Source: Natribaculum luteum
Lineage (GTDB): Archaea; Halobacteriota; Halobacteria; Halobacteriales; Natrialbaceae
Length of the DNA stretch: 64,000 bases
Assembly: GCF_023008545.1 (NCBI RefSeq)
Contig: NZ_CP095397.1
Location: 2,108,001-2,172,000 of the forward strand
Direction of reading: 5' to 3'
Shown here: piece by piece, positions 7,444 through 16,853 of the stretch
How the letters are laid out: every line of letters begins with the position of its first letter
Position numbering within the stretch: position 1 is the first letter of the stretch
Notes under the pieces: generated by a model
What the model was told of the DNA's origin: nothing
Database searches by the model: none
The model's input: the letters and a program-made list of their open reading frames with translations, nothing else
Made by a program: the position numbers and the translations under genes

Positions 7444-8733
7444 ATGAGTCAGCAGGCCACGGACGACCGACTGATCGACCTTCGACGCGAACTCCACCGG
7501 AAACCGGAGCCCGCCTGGCGGGAGTTCTACACCACCGCGCGAATCGTCGCGGCCCTCGAGGACCTCGATTTCGACCTCGACGAACTGTACGTCGGCCGCG
7601 AGGCCATCGCGGGCGACCATCGCATGGGCGTTCCGGACGAGGCAGAACTCGAGGAGTGGTACGAACGCGCCCGCGATGCGGGTGCAGACGAGGCCGTCCT
7701 CGAGAAACTCGAGGGCGGATACACGGGTGCCGTCGCGGTCCTCGACCGCGGCGAGGGACCGACCGTCGGCCTCCGTGTCGACGTCGACGCCCTGCCGCTC
7801 GAGGAGTCGGCGGATTCCGAACACCGCCCCGCCGCCGAAGGCTTTCGCTCGGAACACGAGGGCGCGATGCACGCCTGCGGTCACGACGCCCACGCGACGA
7901 TCGGGATCGGCGTCCTCGAGGCCGTCCAGGAGAGCGACTTCTCGGGTACGCTGAAGGTCTTCTTCCAGCCCGCAGAGGAGATCGTCGGCGGCGGCAAGTC
8001 GATGGCGAAAAGCGAGCACATCGAGGACGTCGACTACCTGCTCGCGACCCACGTCGGCCTCGATCACCCCACGGGTGAGATCGTCGCCGGCATCGACGGC
8101 TTCCTCGCGGTGAGCCACCTCGAGGCGACGTTCACGGGCGAATCCTCTCACGCCGGCGCGCGCCCGGAGGAGGGACGAAACGCGATCCAGGCGCTCGCGA
8201 CGGCCGTCCAGAACCTCTATGCGATCCCCCGGCACGCGGACGGCGCGACCCGGGTCAATGCGGGCGTCGTCGAGGGTGGTACCGCGGCCAACATCGTCGC
8301 CGAGGAGGCACGCGTCGTCGCCGAAGTGCGCGGCGAGACGACCGAACTGATGGAGTACACGAACGAGCACGCCCGCAGGATCCTCCGGTCGGCGGCGGAG
8401 ATGCACGACTGCGAGGTCGAGATCGAGACCGGCGCGGAAGCGCCGAGCGCGCGCAGCGACGACGCGCTCGTCTCGATCGTCGGCGACGTCGCCCGCGAGG
8501 TCGACGGCGTCGACCGGATCCTCGAGCGCGACGACCTCGGCGGGAGCGAGGACGCTACGTACCTCATGCAGACGGTCCAGGAACACGGTGGCCTCGCCTG
8601 CTACGTCGGCGTCGGCACTGACCACCCCGGCGGCCACCACACCTCGACGTTCGACGTCGACGAGGAGAGCATCCGACACGGCGTCGAGACGCTCGCTGAG
8701 ACGATCGAACGGATCGGTCACGAGCATCCCTGA
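7444..8733 (+). CDS. M20 family amidohydrolase (AbgA-like)
   Basis: A 429-residue cytoplasmic metallohydrolase. The zinc site motif MHACGHDAHATI and the general base pair PAEEIVGGG are present, as is the second-domain histidine cluster TDHPGGHHTSTFDVDE. Overall it resembles the A subunit of p-aminobenzoyl-glutamate hydrolase and related N-acyl-amino-acid amidohydrolases of peptidase family M20. It could release amino acids from acylated or folate-derived conjugates; the substrate is not certain. An ATTTTAGT box at 7413-7420 lies about 28 bases before the ATG. The stop codon is shared with repeat copy D. Confidence 0.85.
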   Translation: MSQQATDDRLIDLRRELHRKPEPAWREFYTTARIVAALEDLDFDLDELYVGREAIAGDHRMGVPDEAELEEWYERARDAGADEAVLEKLEGGYTGAVAVLDRGEGPTVGLRVDVDALPLEESADSEHRPAAEGFRSEHEGAMHACGHDAHATIGIGVLEAVQESDFSGTLKVFFQPAEEIVGGGKSMAKSEHIEDVDYLLATHVGLDHPTGEIVAGIDGFLAVSHLEATFTGESSHAGARPEEGRNAIQALATAVQNLYAIPRHADGATRVNAGVVEGGTAANIVAEEARVVAEVRGETTELMEYTNEHARRILRSAAEMHDCEVEIETGAEAPSARSDDALVSIVGDVAREVDGVDRILERDDLGGSEDATYLMQTVQEHGGLACYVGVGTDHPGGHHTSTFDVDEESIRHGVETLAETIERIGHEHP

Positions 8734-8813
8734 TAGGATCTGCTGTACCGATTTTCCGGTGCACCCGCAGGCCGGCCGCAGTTGCACTGGAAGTGATCGA
8801 CAGTCGTCCGTAC
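8731..8813 (+). repeat. 83-bp stop-codon-linked palindromic repeat, copy D
   Basis: Starts TGATAGGATCTGCTGTACC at the stop codon of the amidohydrolase gene and ends GTCGTCCGTAC. The inner stem is CCGGTGCA with TGCACTGG, unlike the sequence in other copies but in the same place. It is a more diverged copy. Confidence 0.75.
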
Positions 8814-8947
8814 GAGACGATGAGATTCGTTCTGTAGGCAACCAGAGTGACCTATTTGACGCTCGAACTCGATCGTTCGACCAACGTGCGTCCCCAACAG
8901 TGTCCCTCCATCCGATCCAGTCCGTGCCCGCACGAGGTGGCTCCGCC

Positions 8948-10687
8948 GTGACGTCGGTCCGTACCCGCGCCAGCCTCCTCGTCCGGACGGTCGTCGCCGC
9001 CGCCTGCTGTCTCGTGCTCTCGAGTGCCGTCATCGGCGCGGCCCTCCTGCTCGTCGCCGTCCCCGTCTACGCGGGCATTCACTACGGCGTGGCGGCACTT
9101 TCGTCACCAGAGTATCTCCCCGATGCCGTCTCCGGACTCGCCGGCGAAGCGCTCGCCGTCACGCTCGTCGTCGCCGTTGCCGTTCCCTGTCTGGCGATCG
9201 TCGAACTGTCGCTTCGGACCGTCCGGACGGCTCGCGAACGCTCGGCACCGGCGGGTGCGCTCGCCCAGGGCACCGTGGAACTCGCCTCGTACGTACTGTT
9301 GCTCTCGTCGCTGCTGATCGCGCTGGCCACGTTACCGTTCTTGCGCTCGGCACTTCCCGAGACGGTGTTTGCACTCCTCGTCTTGCTCGCGTTTTTCTAC
9401 CTGCTGACGGCCGGCTACGTCTGGTCCGCTCACGAGTGGCTCCGCTCGAGAGACGACGTCGACGACGAGCGCACGGCCGGCGGCAACTGGCTCGTCGTGG
9501 GCGTCTTCGCCGTCGGCTACCTCAGCGTCGCCTACTGGCCCGGGTTCGCCCTCCTCGTCGTGGCCGCGCTCTGCTGGCTCGTCGTTGGTTCGATCCTCGC
9601 TCCCGACCACGTCGATCGAATGCGAGACGCCGTCGAGCACCGCGCCGCCGAAAGCGCCGAGGAGGTGCCCGTCGATCCCGACGACGTCTACGGCATCACG
9701 GATGAGGTCCGGCGTGTTCGCGCCCGGCTCGAGCGGACCGTGGGCCGTCATCCAGCCATCCCGGCGACCGTCGCCGTACTCGTTGCGGCTGGATGCAGCT
9801 ACTGGGCAGCGACCCTCGCATCCGCCGAGACGATCGCCGTCTCGCTTGCCGCCGTAAGTGCCGTCGCGTTCGTGGGCATCCACGTCGGCGGTGCGATTCG
9901 CGCGGAGTTCGCTGCCGACACCGCCATCCTCCGGAACCTCGAGGGACAGTTCGACCTCGAGACCCTCGCGCACGGCGAATCGACGAGACAGGTCGTCGGA
10001 GTCGCAGGCTCGAGTTCCGACCGCTCGGCCGTCGACGACGCCTCGGCTCACGCCTCTCTCCAGTCGATCGTCACTCGTATCGCTGGACAGGCCGACCTCC
10101 CGGCACCCGAGATAAGAGTGCTCGAGCACGAGACTCCCGTCGCACTGACGGTGGGCTATCGCCCCGCTGGATCGACGCTCGTCTGCTCTCGAGGACTGGT
10201 CGAGACGCTCTCCGAGCGCGAACTCGAGGCCGTGGCCGCACACGAACTTGCCCACGTCGCCAACCGGGATGCCGCGGTGCTGACGGCGCTGTCTGCGCCC
10301 GGTGCCGTCGCGAAACTCGCCCGCAGCCGGTACGGCTACAACCCCGTCGTCGAGCCCCTCTCGATGCTGGTCCGAGCCGCGAGCCAGTGGTACGTCTTCC
10401 TCGTCTCGCGGGGCCGGGAGTACGCTGCCGACGACGGGGCCGTCGCGATCACCGGCGACCCCGCAGCGCTGGCGAGCGCCCTCGAGACGCTCGATCGCGA
10501 CCTCGAGGCTCGCCCGACGACGGACCTGCGCGACCGTGGGACCGCGGCTGCGTTCTCGATCGTGCCGCCGCCGTGGGAGGAACACCGCTTTTTCGATCGC
10601 ACGCGTCGGTTCGTCGCACGCACGGTTTTCGGGACACATCCACCGACCGAGAAGCGCGTCGAACGGCTCCGGTCGTACGTCGGGTGA
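8948..10687 (+). CDS. Membrane-bound M48 family metalloprotease
   Basis: This protein of about 579 residues has an HtpX/Ste24-like zinc protease domain: HELAH at residues 432-436 and the third ligand Glu491 in REYAADD. Unlike bacterial HtpX (about 290 residues) it carries a long N-terminal region with roughly eight hydrophobic segments. It probably degrades misfolded membrane proteins. The GTG at 8948 was chosen because similar proteins start with TSVRTRASLLVRT; a GTG at 8924 is also possible. A CTATTTGA box lies at 8852-8859. The gene stands alone after repeat copy D. Confidence 0.8.
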   Translation: MTSVRTRASLLVRTVVAAACCLVLSSAVIGAALLLVAVPVYAGIHYGVAALSSPEYLPDAVSGLAGEALAVTLVVAVAVPCLAIVELSLRTVRTARERSAPAGALAQGTVELASYVLLLSSLLIALATLPFLRSALPETVFALLVLLAFFYLLTAGYVWSAHEWLRSRDDVDDERTAGGNWLVVGVFAVGYLSVAYWPGFALLVVAALCWLVVGSILAPDHVDRMRDAVEHRAAESAEEVPVDPDDVYGITDEVRRVRARLERTVGRHPAIPATVAVLVAAGCSYWAATLASAETIAVSLAAVSAVAFVGIHVGGAIRAEFAADTAILRNLEGQFDLETLAHGESTRQVVGVAGSSSDRSAVDDASAHASLQSIVTRIAGQADLPAPEIRVLEHETPVALTVGYRPAGSTLVCSRGLVETLSERELEAVAAHELAHVANRDAAVLTALSAPGAVAKLARSRYGYNPVVEPLSMLVRAASQWYVFLVSRGREYAADDGAVAITGDPAALASALETLDRDLEARPTTDLRDRGTAAAFSIVPPPWEEHRFFDRTRRFVARTVFGTHPPTEKRVERLRSYVG

Positions 10688-10992
10688 TCGACGACCATCC
10701 CGACCGCCGGCCGGGAGCGGGCTTCGAACCCCGTGAGAAGCCCGCGACCCGGGGGAGGGCAGGCGGCCCACCGTCACCCACCGCGAGCGAACGGAGTGAG
10801 CGAGCGGGACGACGACTGACAATGTCTGCCGTTCCTGTTTTCCGAAAACCGCCAGACAGCTCGTGGTTGCTCCGGTGATGACTACAGCAAGCGTTATGGC
10901 TCGAAGTGAGCAATGCGAGCGGAGAGAAAGGAGGGGGCGTTTGCTCGAGCTTTTGCCGAGGGCGGCACGGCCCGCAGAGCAAAAGGTCGGTG
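10688..10992. other. Intergenic region of 305 bases holding repeat copy E
   Basis: No gene is visible. It contains a degenerate GC-rich stretch with the tract CGAGCGAACGGAGTGAGCGA near 10785, a motif common in haloarchaeal spacers, and the palindromic repeat copy at 10817. The remainder shows no promoter or structure that I trust. Confidence 0.6.
10817..10897 (+). repeat. 81-bp palindromic repeat, copy E (degenerate, not at a stop codon)
   Basis: It starts TGACAATGTCTGCCGTTCC and ends CTACAGCAAGCGTTAT. The left inner arm (CCGAAAACCGCC) is like copy C, while the right arm (GTGGTTGCTCCGG) is like copy F, so the inner stem pairs poorly. It is the only copy not starting at a gene's stop codon; the nearest stop is 130 bases upstream. 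Confidence 0.65.
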
Positions 10993-12396
10993 CTAATACT
11001 TGGGATCGGCCCCCGTCGTCTCGTAGACCCCTTCCATCAGATCGTCGCGCTCGCGTTGCCAGTCGGCGAGCCCGTCCGGACTCGAGGGGTAGCGCTCGTA
11101 GTGGGCGAGGATCTCGTCGGCGCGGCGCTTCGTCTGGTAGAGGTTCCAGATCGTTCCCCAGTGGCCGCGGCTCTTGAGCAGGGCCTCGAGTTTGAGCTTC
11201 CAGCCGATGTTCGTGCTGCCGGAGTAGAGCGCCTCGGCGAGTTTGTCGCCGGGCATCGCCGCGAGCAGCCCCATCAGGTCGTCGACGTCGACGGCCGTCG
11301 AGAGGATGTTGTAGACGTCCAGCGCGGCGTAGCGTGCGCCGTAGTGGTCCATCACGCGCTCGTTGTACCGCCAGAGGGTCTCCTCGCTGACGTCGCCGGA
11401 CTCGAGGGCCTCGATCACCTGGTCGGCTGCGTACTTGCCGGCGTACGCCGCGCCCGCGATGCCGCCGCCGGTGGTCGGGTTGACGTGTCCTGCCGCGTCG
11501 CCGACGGCCACGAACCCGGGGTGGACGGCGGAGTCGTACGGCCGGCGGGTGGGGAGGGCCGCGCCGAGTTTGTCCTCCACGCGCGCGCCAGAAAACTCCT
11601 CGCGGTCGCGGAGGTCGCGTTTCAGGTCTTCGACGAGTTTCATCGGCTCCTCGGTCATCTGGAAGCCGAGGCCGGCGTTTATCTCGGTGTCGGTACGCGG
11701 GAAGTACCAGAGGTAGCCCGCCGCGCGTTCGGTCGGCTTGAACACCAGTGCGTCGGACCACTCGACCGGCTCCTCGACGTGGACGATCTCCCGGTAGGCC
11801 GAACAGAACTGCGAGTAGTTGACGTTCGTGTCGAACGTCGACGAGGAGAAGTCGACCTTGTCCTGCAACAGCGAGAGCGAGCCCGCCCCGTCGATCACGA
11901 CGTCGGCCTCGTAAGTTCGGGGCTGGCCGTTCCGGGTCGCCGTCACGCCCGTCACTCGACCGTCGCCGTCCTGGAGGACGTCCTGGACGACGGTGTCGTA
12001 GTGAAACTCTGCGCCCGCTTCGCTCGCACCCTCGATGATCAGTCGTCCGTACTTCCAGCGGTCGATGACCGCGAGTTCTCCCGGAATCGGGATCTCGAGG
12101 ACGGTGTCCTCCTGTGGAATCTCGAAGCGGCCGTGGTCGACGCCGGTGTTCGTAAACGCGGGCTCGAGTTTCTCCTTGGGGATCGCCTCGGGGAAGGCGT
12201 CGGCCCCCTTCAGGGCGTCGCCACAGGCGATGTGTCCCGCTTCCTCCTCCGTCTTTCGCTCGAGGACGATGACGTCGTAGCCGGCTCGAGCGATCGTCGC
12301 CGCGGCGTAACAGCCGGCGGTCCCCGCGCCGACGACGACCGCATCCGGCGACTGGGTCGCCCTCGCGGCGTCGGCGGACTGTTCCTGGGTACTCAT
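10993..12396 (-). CDS. Geranylgeranyl reductase family FAD enzyme
   Basis: A 467-residue flavoprotein. The N-terminal dinucleotide motif GAGTAG (residues 23-28) ends with the acidic ERKT segment; a second FAD contact is GDAAGHVNPTTGGGI; the palm region contains the PxxYxWYFP-like sequence AAGYLWYFPRTDTE. These are hallmarks of archaeal geranylgeranyl reductases, which saturate the isoprenoid chains of membrane lipids or menaquinone. Starting at the ATG at 12396 gives a short polar N terminus (MSTQEQSADAAR). A [2Fe-2S] protein gene is divergently placed 110 bases away and could supply electrons. Confidence 0.87.
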   Translation of the reverse strand: MSTQEQSADAARATQSPDAVVVGAGTAGCYAAATIARAGYDVIVLERKTEEEAGHIACGDALKGADAFPEAIPKEKLEPAFTNTGVDHGRFEIPQEDTVLEIPIPGELAVIDRWKYGRLIIEGASEAGAEFHYDTVVQDVLQDGDGRVTGVTATRNGQPRTYEADVVIDGAGSLSLLQDKVDFSSSTFDTNVNYSQFCSAYREIVHVEEPVEWSDALVFKPTERAAGYLWYFPRTDTEINAGLGFQMTEEPMKLVEDLKRDLRDREEFSGARVEDKLGAALPTRRPYDSAVHPGFVAVGDAAGHVNPTTGGGIAGAAYAGKYAADQVIEALESGDVSEETLWRYNERVMDHYGARYAALDVYNILSTAVDVDDLMGLLAAMPGDKLAEALYSGSTNIGWKLKLEALLKSRGHWGTIWNLYQTKRRADEILAHYERYPSSPDGLADWQRERDDLMEGVYETTGADPKY

Positions 12397-12506
12397 AACC
12401 CGTGTGTGTAGTCCGGAACGAGAAAACGTTTTTCTTGCAATCTGTCGCTTTCCAGGGGCCAAAACGTCCATAAAAAGTAAAGTCCGGGCTACCCGTATCC
12501 GGGGCC

Positions 12507-12842
12507 ATGACAGAGTACACCGTCGAGTTCGTCGGCACGGGCGAAACCATCACGTGTTCGGACACGGAGACGATTCTCAGCCGCTGTCTCGAGGAGGGGA
12601 TCGCCCAGGAGTACTCCTGTCGCGTCGGGATGTGTCTGGCGTGTTCGGCGGAGATCCTCGAGGGCGAGGTCACCCAGCCCGCCGCCCGCGGGCTCACCGA
12701 GGCGGAGGCCGAACAGTACGCGCTGACCTGCATGGCCCGCCCGCAGTCGGATCTAAAACTCGAGCGCGGGAAGTACCCGCAGAGCATCGAGGACGACGTC
12801 GACGCGCGGTCCTCGAGCGAAGCGGCGACGGCGGACGACTGA
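12507..12842 (+). CDS. [2Fe-2S] ferredoxin-like protein
   Basis: This 111-residue protein has a plant-type ferredoxin cluster site: Cys38, Cys43, Cys46 and Cys75 (C-x4-C-x2-C-x28-C). It is shorter than the main haloarchaeal ferredoxin (about 129 residues) and lacks that protein's N-terminal acidic domain. It should act as a one-electron carrier in the cytoplasm. The divergent neighbour is a geranylgeranyl reductase; in Methanosarcina acetivorans a ferredoxin encoded beside the reductase is needed for complete lipid saturation, so a dedicated partnership is likely here. The acidic tail is typical for high salt. Confidence 0.85.
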   Translation: MTEYTVEFVGTGETITCSDTETILSRCLEEGIAQEYSCRVGMCLACSAEILEGEVTQPAARGLTEAEAEQYALTCMARPQSDLKLERGKYPQSIEDDVDARSSSEAATADD

Positions 12843-13125
12843 GCGACCCGGCGTTTCGATCGCCGACAGACGTCTCTCTCGCTTTTATACTACGCAGTCA
12901 GTGCACGTTCGATCGCGTCTCACGGCCCGTCGCCGCTGGCGATGGCCGTTCGAGTGCGATCGATGTGTGAATCGTGTTGTCCAGTAGTATCAGTTATGGA
13001 CTCGAGAATACGGACTGCGCCGGATCGGCGCGGATGGACTCGTGGGCCGTACGACTCGCCGCGACGGTCACGGCCGGCGTGAAAACGGCGTCTCCGAACG
13101 GACGAGGAGAACGCGCTCGAGGCCG

Positions 13126-14256
13126 TCAGTCGACGAAGTCGATGTCGTCGTCGCCGGGCTGGACGGCCTCGCTCTCGGGACGGCCGTAGATCTGCGGGGA
13201 CTCGACGCCGGTGACGACGATCATCGTTCGCATCGACCCCTCGAGAGATTCGTCGATCGAGGTGCCCCAGATGATGCGCGCGTCGGGGTCGATGCGGTCG
13301 TAGATTTCCTCGACGACGCCCTCGGCTTCCTCGATGGACATGTCGTTGCCACCGGTGACGTTGACGAGCGCGGAGTTCGCCCCGGAGATGTCGACGTCGA
13401 GCAAGGGCGATCGCAGTGCCGTCTTCACGGAGTCTTCGGCTTTCGCCTCCGAGTCGGCCTCGCCGAGGCCGATCATGGCGACGCCGCCCCGTTCCATGAC
13501 GGTTCGCACGTCGGCGAAGTCCAGGTTGACGAGACCGGGCTTCGTGATGAGTTCGGTGATCCCTTTCACCGAGCGCATCAACACCTCGTCGCTCACCTTG
13601 AACGCCTGTTTGACGGGGAGTTTGCCGACCGAGTCGAGCAGGCGGTCGTTCGGGACGACGATGACCGTATCGGAGACGTCACGCAGGCGCTCGAGGCCGG
13701 CTTCGGCGTTGGTCCGCCGGACCTCACCTTCCGCGGTAAAGGGCGTCGTGACGATCGAGATAGTCAACGCGCCGGCCTCGCGGGCCGCCTTCGCGACGAC
13801 CGGGGCCGAGCCAGTGCCGGTGCCGCCGCCGAGTCCGGCGGTGACAAACACCATGTCCGAGCCCTCGATGGCGTCGTAGATGTCCTGCTGGCTCTCGAGG
13901 GCGGCCTCCTCGCCGACCTGCGGGAGCGAGCCGGCACCGCGACCGCCGGTCTTCTGCTCGCCCATCAGGATCTTTGTGTCGGCCTCGATCTCCACGAGGT
14001 GCTGGACGTCGGTGTTGGCGGCGACGAGTTTCGCACCGTGGATCCCCTCCTGTTGCATGCGGTCGACGGTGTTACCGCCGGCACCGCCACAGCCGACGAC
14101 CGTGATGTCCGTCTGGAGGTCCTCGAGTACGTCGGCCAGTTCGTCGTCGGTCATCGTCCCCGACGCGTTCTCCGCATTCGAATCGACCTCCCCGGAGAAC
14201 TCCGCTTGCCCCCCGTCTTCGGCCTCGTCGATAGCGTCTTCGACAATCGAGTCCAT
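13126..14256 (-). CDS. ftsZ1: Cell division protein FtsZ1
   Basis: The product is a 376-residue tubulin-superfamily GTPase. The G-box [10 protein letters not shown] and the FtsZ1-type [13 protein letters not shown] segment are intact, as are the NTDVQHL and [19 protein letters not shown] (T7 loop) regions. Haloarchaea have two FtsZ proteins; the double glycine in GAGGNT and the opening [14 protein letters not shown] identify FtsZ1, which in Haloferax scaffolds the division ring and recruits FtsZ2. The C-terminal tail is short and acidic. The gene starts near an AT-rich stretch (about 14265-14300) that probably holds its promoter. Confidence 0.95.
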   Translation of the reverse strand: MDSIVEDAIDEAEDGGQAEFSGEVDSNAENASGTMTDDELADVLEDLQTDITVVGCGGAGGNTVDRMQQEGIHGAKLVAANTDVQHLVEIEADTKILMGEQKTGGRGAGSLPQVGEEAALESQQDIYDAIEGSDMVFVTAGLGGGTGTGSAPVVAKAAREAGALTISIVTTPFTAEGEVRRTNAEAGLERLRDVSDTVIVVPNDRLLDSVGKLPVKQAFKVSDEVLMRSVKGITELITKPGLVNLDFADVRTVMERGGVAMIGLGEADSEAKAEDSVKTALRSPLLDVDISGANSALVNVTGGNDMSIEEAEGVVEEIYDRIDPDARIIWGTSIDESLEGSMRTMIVVTGVESPQIYGRPESEAVQPGDDDIDFVD

Positions 14257-14413
14257 TCTTGGCCCGGTATAGTATATGGAGTGTAATTACCTTTCCCCTA
14301 CACGTCAGACATCCGTCTGACAACGAAATTTCGTTTTACTTGTCCAGATCCGTACGCCGGCTACCCCGGTCGAGGCTGCGACTAAAAGTTATTACCGTCG
14401 TCTTTACTACCGG

Positions 14414-15733
14414 TCAGATCGAGAACCTGTGCGTTTCGTCGACGCGAACTGCCTCGGGACTGACCAGTTCGCCGTCGACTTCCACCGCTTCGCCCGCCGC
14501 GAGCTGGCCGAACTTCGGTCCCTCCGGGACGCCCAGTTCGCTGGCGCGGTTCGGATCGAACGCACGCTCCTCGACGACGACGGCGTCGCGTTCGATCCGA
14601 ACCGAATCGTACTTCTTCTCGAGGACGGCTGCGAGCGCCTCGACGATCGCCTCACGGACGTCCTCGTCGTCGATTGCAGCCCGTTCGCCGACGCGACTCG
14701 CGCCGTTCGTGGTCTCGAACGCGACCGTTCGCTCCTCGACGGCCTCCCAGACCCGGTCGGGGTCGATCCCCTCGGCCGCCTCGATCACCTCGACGGGGAG
14801 GTCGACGACGGTAAACGAGCCCGTCCGTCGCGTCCCGAATCGGACGCCGTCGTCGATGGCCCCGAGTTCGCGCTCGATCGACTCGACTGTCTCGAGCGGG
14901 CGGTCGTCGACCTCGCGGAGCCAGGTCTCGCTCACGACGCGGTAGCCGAGGTCCTCGAGGACGGCCTCGAGGTCCGGTCTCGCGTCTTCGACGACGGCGA
15001 GGTCGGCCTCGCTACAGTCGAACGCTGCCTCGAGGACGTCACGGTGTTCGTCGGGGTCGCCCATGTCCTCGAGGGCCCACTCCGAACCGACGTGGCCGAC
15101 GGCCCACGAGGTCTCGCGGACGATACGTTCGAACCGGGGGACGTAGTGGGTGCCGCCGAAGCCGACGAGCTGCCTGTCCCGGTGGGGTGAGACGTCGCGG
15201 AGCGCGAGGATCGCCCGGGCGACGGCCTCGGCCCCGTCGGGGTCGTCCCACTGCTCGTCGTCGCTTCCCAGTTCCGCGAACAGCGAGGGGACCCCGACGT
15301 CGGTCGGCCCGTGGTGGGTACACTCCATGCCCACGTCGTAGCCCTCGGGTGCGTACTCGTCGAACGCCTCGAGCAGGCGAACGAGCGCGTTGGGACAGGC
15401 CGCCGCGAGTGCGTGGTCGTCTCCGCCGTACTCCGCCGGCCCGAAGTTGCCAGTGAAGTGGCCAGTCAGCAGCGGGCCGGTGTCGCCGGAGTGGCGCGAC
15501 GCGAAGACGAGCAGGTCGGGGTCACAGTCGAACGCCTCGACGGGCCCCTCGAGGTCGAGGTGGAAATCGGCGAACGATCGGAGTTCGGCACCCTCGGTTC
15601 GATACCAGCGGCCACCGCCCTCGGCGTCGGGACGGGTGTCGTCCTCGAGTCGTTCCCAGTCGGCGAGCTCCCGGAGAAACGTACAGACGTGCTCGGAGGC
15701 GCGGTCGGCACGGCTTTCGACGATCGCGATCAC
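14414..15733 (-). CDS. dtdA: D-aminoacyl-tRNA deacylase, archaeal type (DTD2)
   Basis: This 439-residue protein carries both DTD2 signature blocks: HSGDTGPLLTGHFTGN near residue 80 and VGFGGTHYVPRF near residue 190. DTD2 hydrolyses D-amino acids (and aldehyde adducts) from tRNA and occurs in archaea and plants. The N-terminal half is the catalytic domain; the C-terminal extension of about 150 residues, including VEEDERAFDPNR-like acidic segments, is usual for haloarchaea. It lies alone, convergent with nothing close; its upstream region is a 297-base spacer. Confidence 0.9.
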   Translation of the reverse strand: MIAIVESRADRASEHVCTFLRELADWERLEDDTRPDAEGGGRWYRTEGAELRSFADFHLDLEGPVEAFDCDPDLLVFASRHSGDTGPLLTGHFTGNFGPAEYGGDDHALAAACPNALVRLLEAFDEYAPEGYDVGMECTHHGPTDVGVPSLFAELGSDDEQWDDPDGAEAVARAILALRDVSPHRDRQLVGFGGTHYVPRFERIVRETSWAVGHVGSEWALEDMGDPDEHRDVLEAAFDCSEADLAVVEDARPDLEAVLEDLGYRVVSETWLREVDDRPLETVESIERELGAIDDGVRFGTRRTGSFTVVDLPVEVIEAAEGIDPDRVWEAVEERTVAFETTNGASRVGERAAIDDEDVREAIVEALAAVLEKKYDSVRIERDAVVVEERAFDPNRASELGVPEGPKFGQLAAGEAVEVDGELVSPEAVRVDETHRFSI

Positions 15734-16030
15734 ACGAGTCTCTCGACGGCGCGACCCTGAATACGCTCCGCTTCGATCGCGGCCGTCGACCCGACGCCGT
15801 CCGTTCTCGCGAGACGTCGTGTCGGTGAGGGCCGGTGTCCGTCCCGCGCTGCACTCGCACTCCCGGATTGATCATGTAGATAGACATCACCCACCACGAG
15901 TATATGTGACGTGCTACCAAAAACCAACTAGGAACTGGTCTGATTCAACCGAAATCCCCACCGTAATCTGATATTTACTGGATTTAGGAGGGGTATACCA
16001 ATACCAGACCTCCGCCCTTCGTGACGGTAC
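15734..16030. other. Spacer of 297 bases with promoter region of the small regulator
   Basis: No gene is visible. The right half (15895-16005) is AT-richer than its surroundings and contains GGTATACC at 15992-15999 followed by ATACC, an inverted pair GGTAT-4 bases-ATACC. It could be the TATA region and an autoregulatory operator of the HTH gene that starts at 16031. Confidence 0.4.
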
Positions 16031-16249
16031 ATGCAACTCGATGAACGAAGTCGTACATCGGTACCGAACGCAATCGCGTCGCCGCGGGCGAAACTCGTGT
16101 ACCTCTGTTTGCTGGTCACGGATGGGGCCACCGTAACCGAACTGCAGGAACTGCTCTCTCTCAAGAAGATCACGATTCTGAGCGTGCTCGACTCGCTCAC
16201 GGAGTTGGAACTCGTCGCACAGCGTGATCACGTCTACGCCTGCGTGTGA
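16031..16249 (+). CDS. Small winged-helix transcriptional regulator
   Basis: A 72-residue protein consisting almost entirely of a winged helix-turn-helix: AKLVYLCLLVTDGATVTELQ, then LLSLKKITILSVLDSLTELE and a wing ending LVAQRDHVYACV. This is the minimal MarR/TrmB-like DNA-binding unit common in haloarchaea. No effector domain is present. It is followed after six bases by the gene at 16256, so the two probably form an operon. Confidence 0.75.
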   Translation: MQLDERSRTSVPNAIASPRAKLVYLCLLVTDGATVTELQELLSLKKITILSVLDSLTELELVAQRDHVYACV

Positions 16250-16255
16250 TCTCTC

Positions 16256-16789
16256 ATGACCGAAGCGAACGCCACCCCTTCACGGTCGAGACGCGTCGAA
16301 CTCCGGGTTCGCGAGCGTATCCCTGCCTCCGTGGCCGACGTCGTCGACGACGTCGTCGACAGGCTGGGACGGCTCGAGGCCGATGGCGAGATAGCCGAAC
16401 TCCAGGTCTCGACCTGGAGTCGACGCTGCGGAACCGACGCCGTCGCGAGCGTCGACACGTCTGTCGCTGCGGCGGTCGCGGAGTTTCGATCCTGGGCCGA
16501 CCGCAACGGCTACACGCTCCGTCCGGCGTTCGACCGTCGCGACGTCTCGTCGATGGTCGCCCGGACGTCCCGCTCGGAACTCGTGGTGCCGATGATCTGT
16601 CTGGCCGTCTACGAGGACGACGACCTCCAGTGTGTCGCTCCCTGCTCGGACGGCGACGACGTGTTCACCGCCGCCGACTGCCTCGCTGCGCTCGAGTCGG
16701 ACGCGTCGGATCCGATCGAAGTGCCGTTCGAAAATGACGGTGCAGCCGACGACGTAGACGCCGCCGAACGGGAGCGCGCGTCGGCCTGA
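16256..16789 (+). CDS. Conserved haloarchaeal HTH-associated protein
   Basis: A 177-residue acidic protein belonging to a family widespread in haloarchaea and often labelled HTH domain-containing. Visible landmarks are VELRVRERIPASVADVVDDV near the N terminus, the FRSWADRNGYTLRPAFDRRD block and the conserved LVVPMICLAVYEDDDLQCVA segment with two cysteines. I cannot assign a biochemical role. Its place right after a winged-helix gene suggests a regulatory pair. Confidence 0.7.
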   Translation: MTEANATPSRSRRVELRVRERIPASVADVVDDVVDRLGRLEADGEIAELQVSTWSRRCGTDAVASVDTSVAAAVAEFRSWADRNGYTLRPAFDRRDVSSMVARTSRSELVVPMICLAVYEDDDLQCVAPCSDGDDVFTAADCLAALESDASDPIEVPFENDGAADDVDAAERERASA

Positions 16790-16853
16790 CGGCCGGTTTC
16801 GCCGCCGCAATCGTCGTTTTTCGCGATCGCCGGTCAGGTAGCGTCGACTGCGC

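Noticed and set aside
10717-10735. A GGGCTTCGAACCCCG stretch like the T-arm of a tRNA
   Set aside because: No D-arm, anticodon arm or acceptor stem can be folded around it, and the loop does not fit the seven-base tRNA form.
9332-12787. A very long minus-strand open frame (over 1100 codons) antisense to the M48 protease and crossing other genes
   Set aside because: Its translation is Arg/Gly/Pro-rich low-complexity sequence without a domain, the usual antisense artefact of high-GC coding DNA.
12843-13125. Possible small gene between the [2Fe-2S] protein and FtsZ1
   Set aside because: A frame near 13034 exists but is largely antisense to the FtsZ1 end or Arg-rich; a lone TTTTATA at 12890 is not followed by a credible start.
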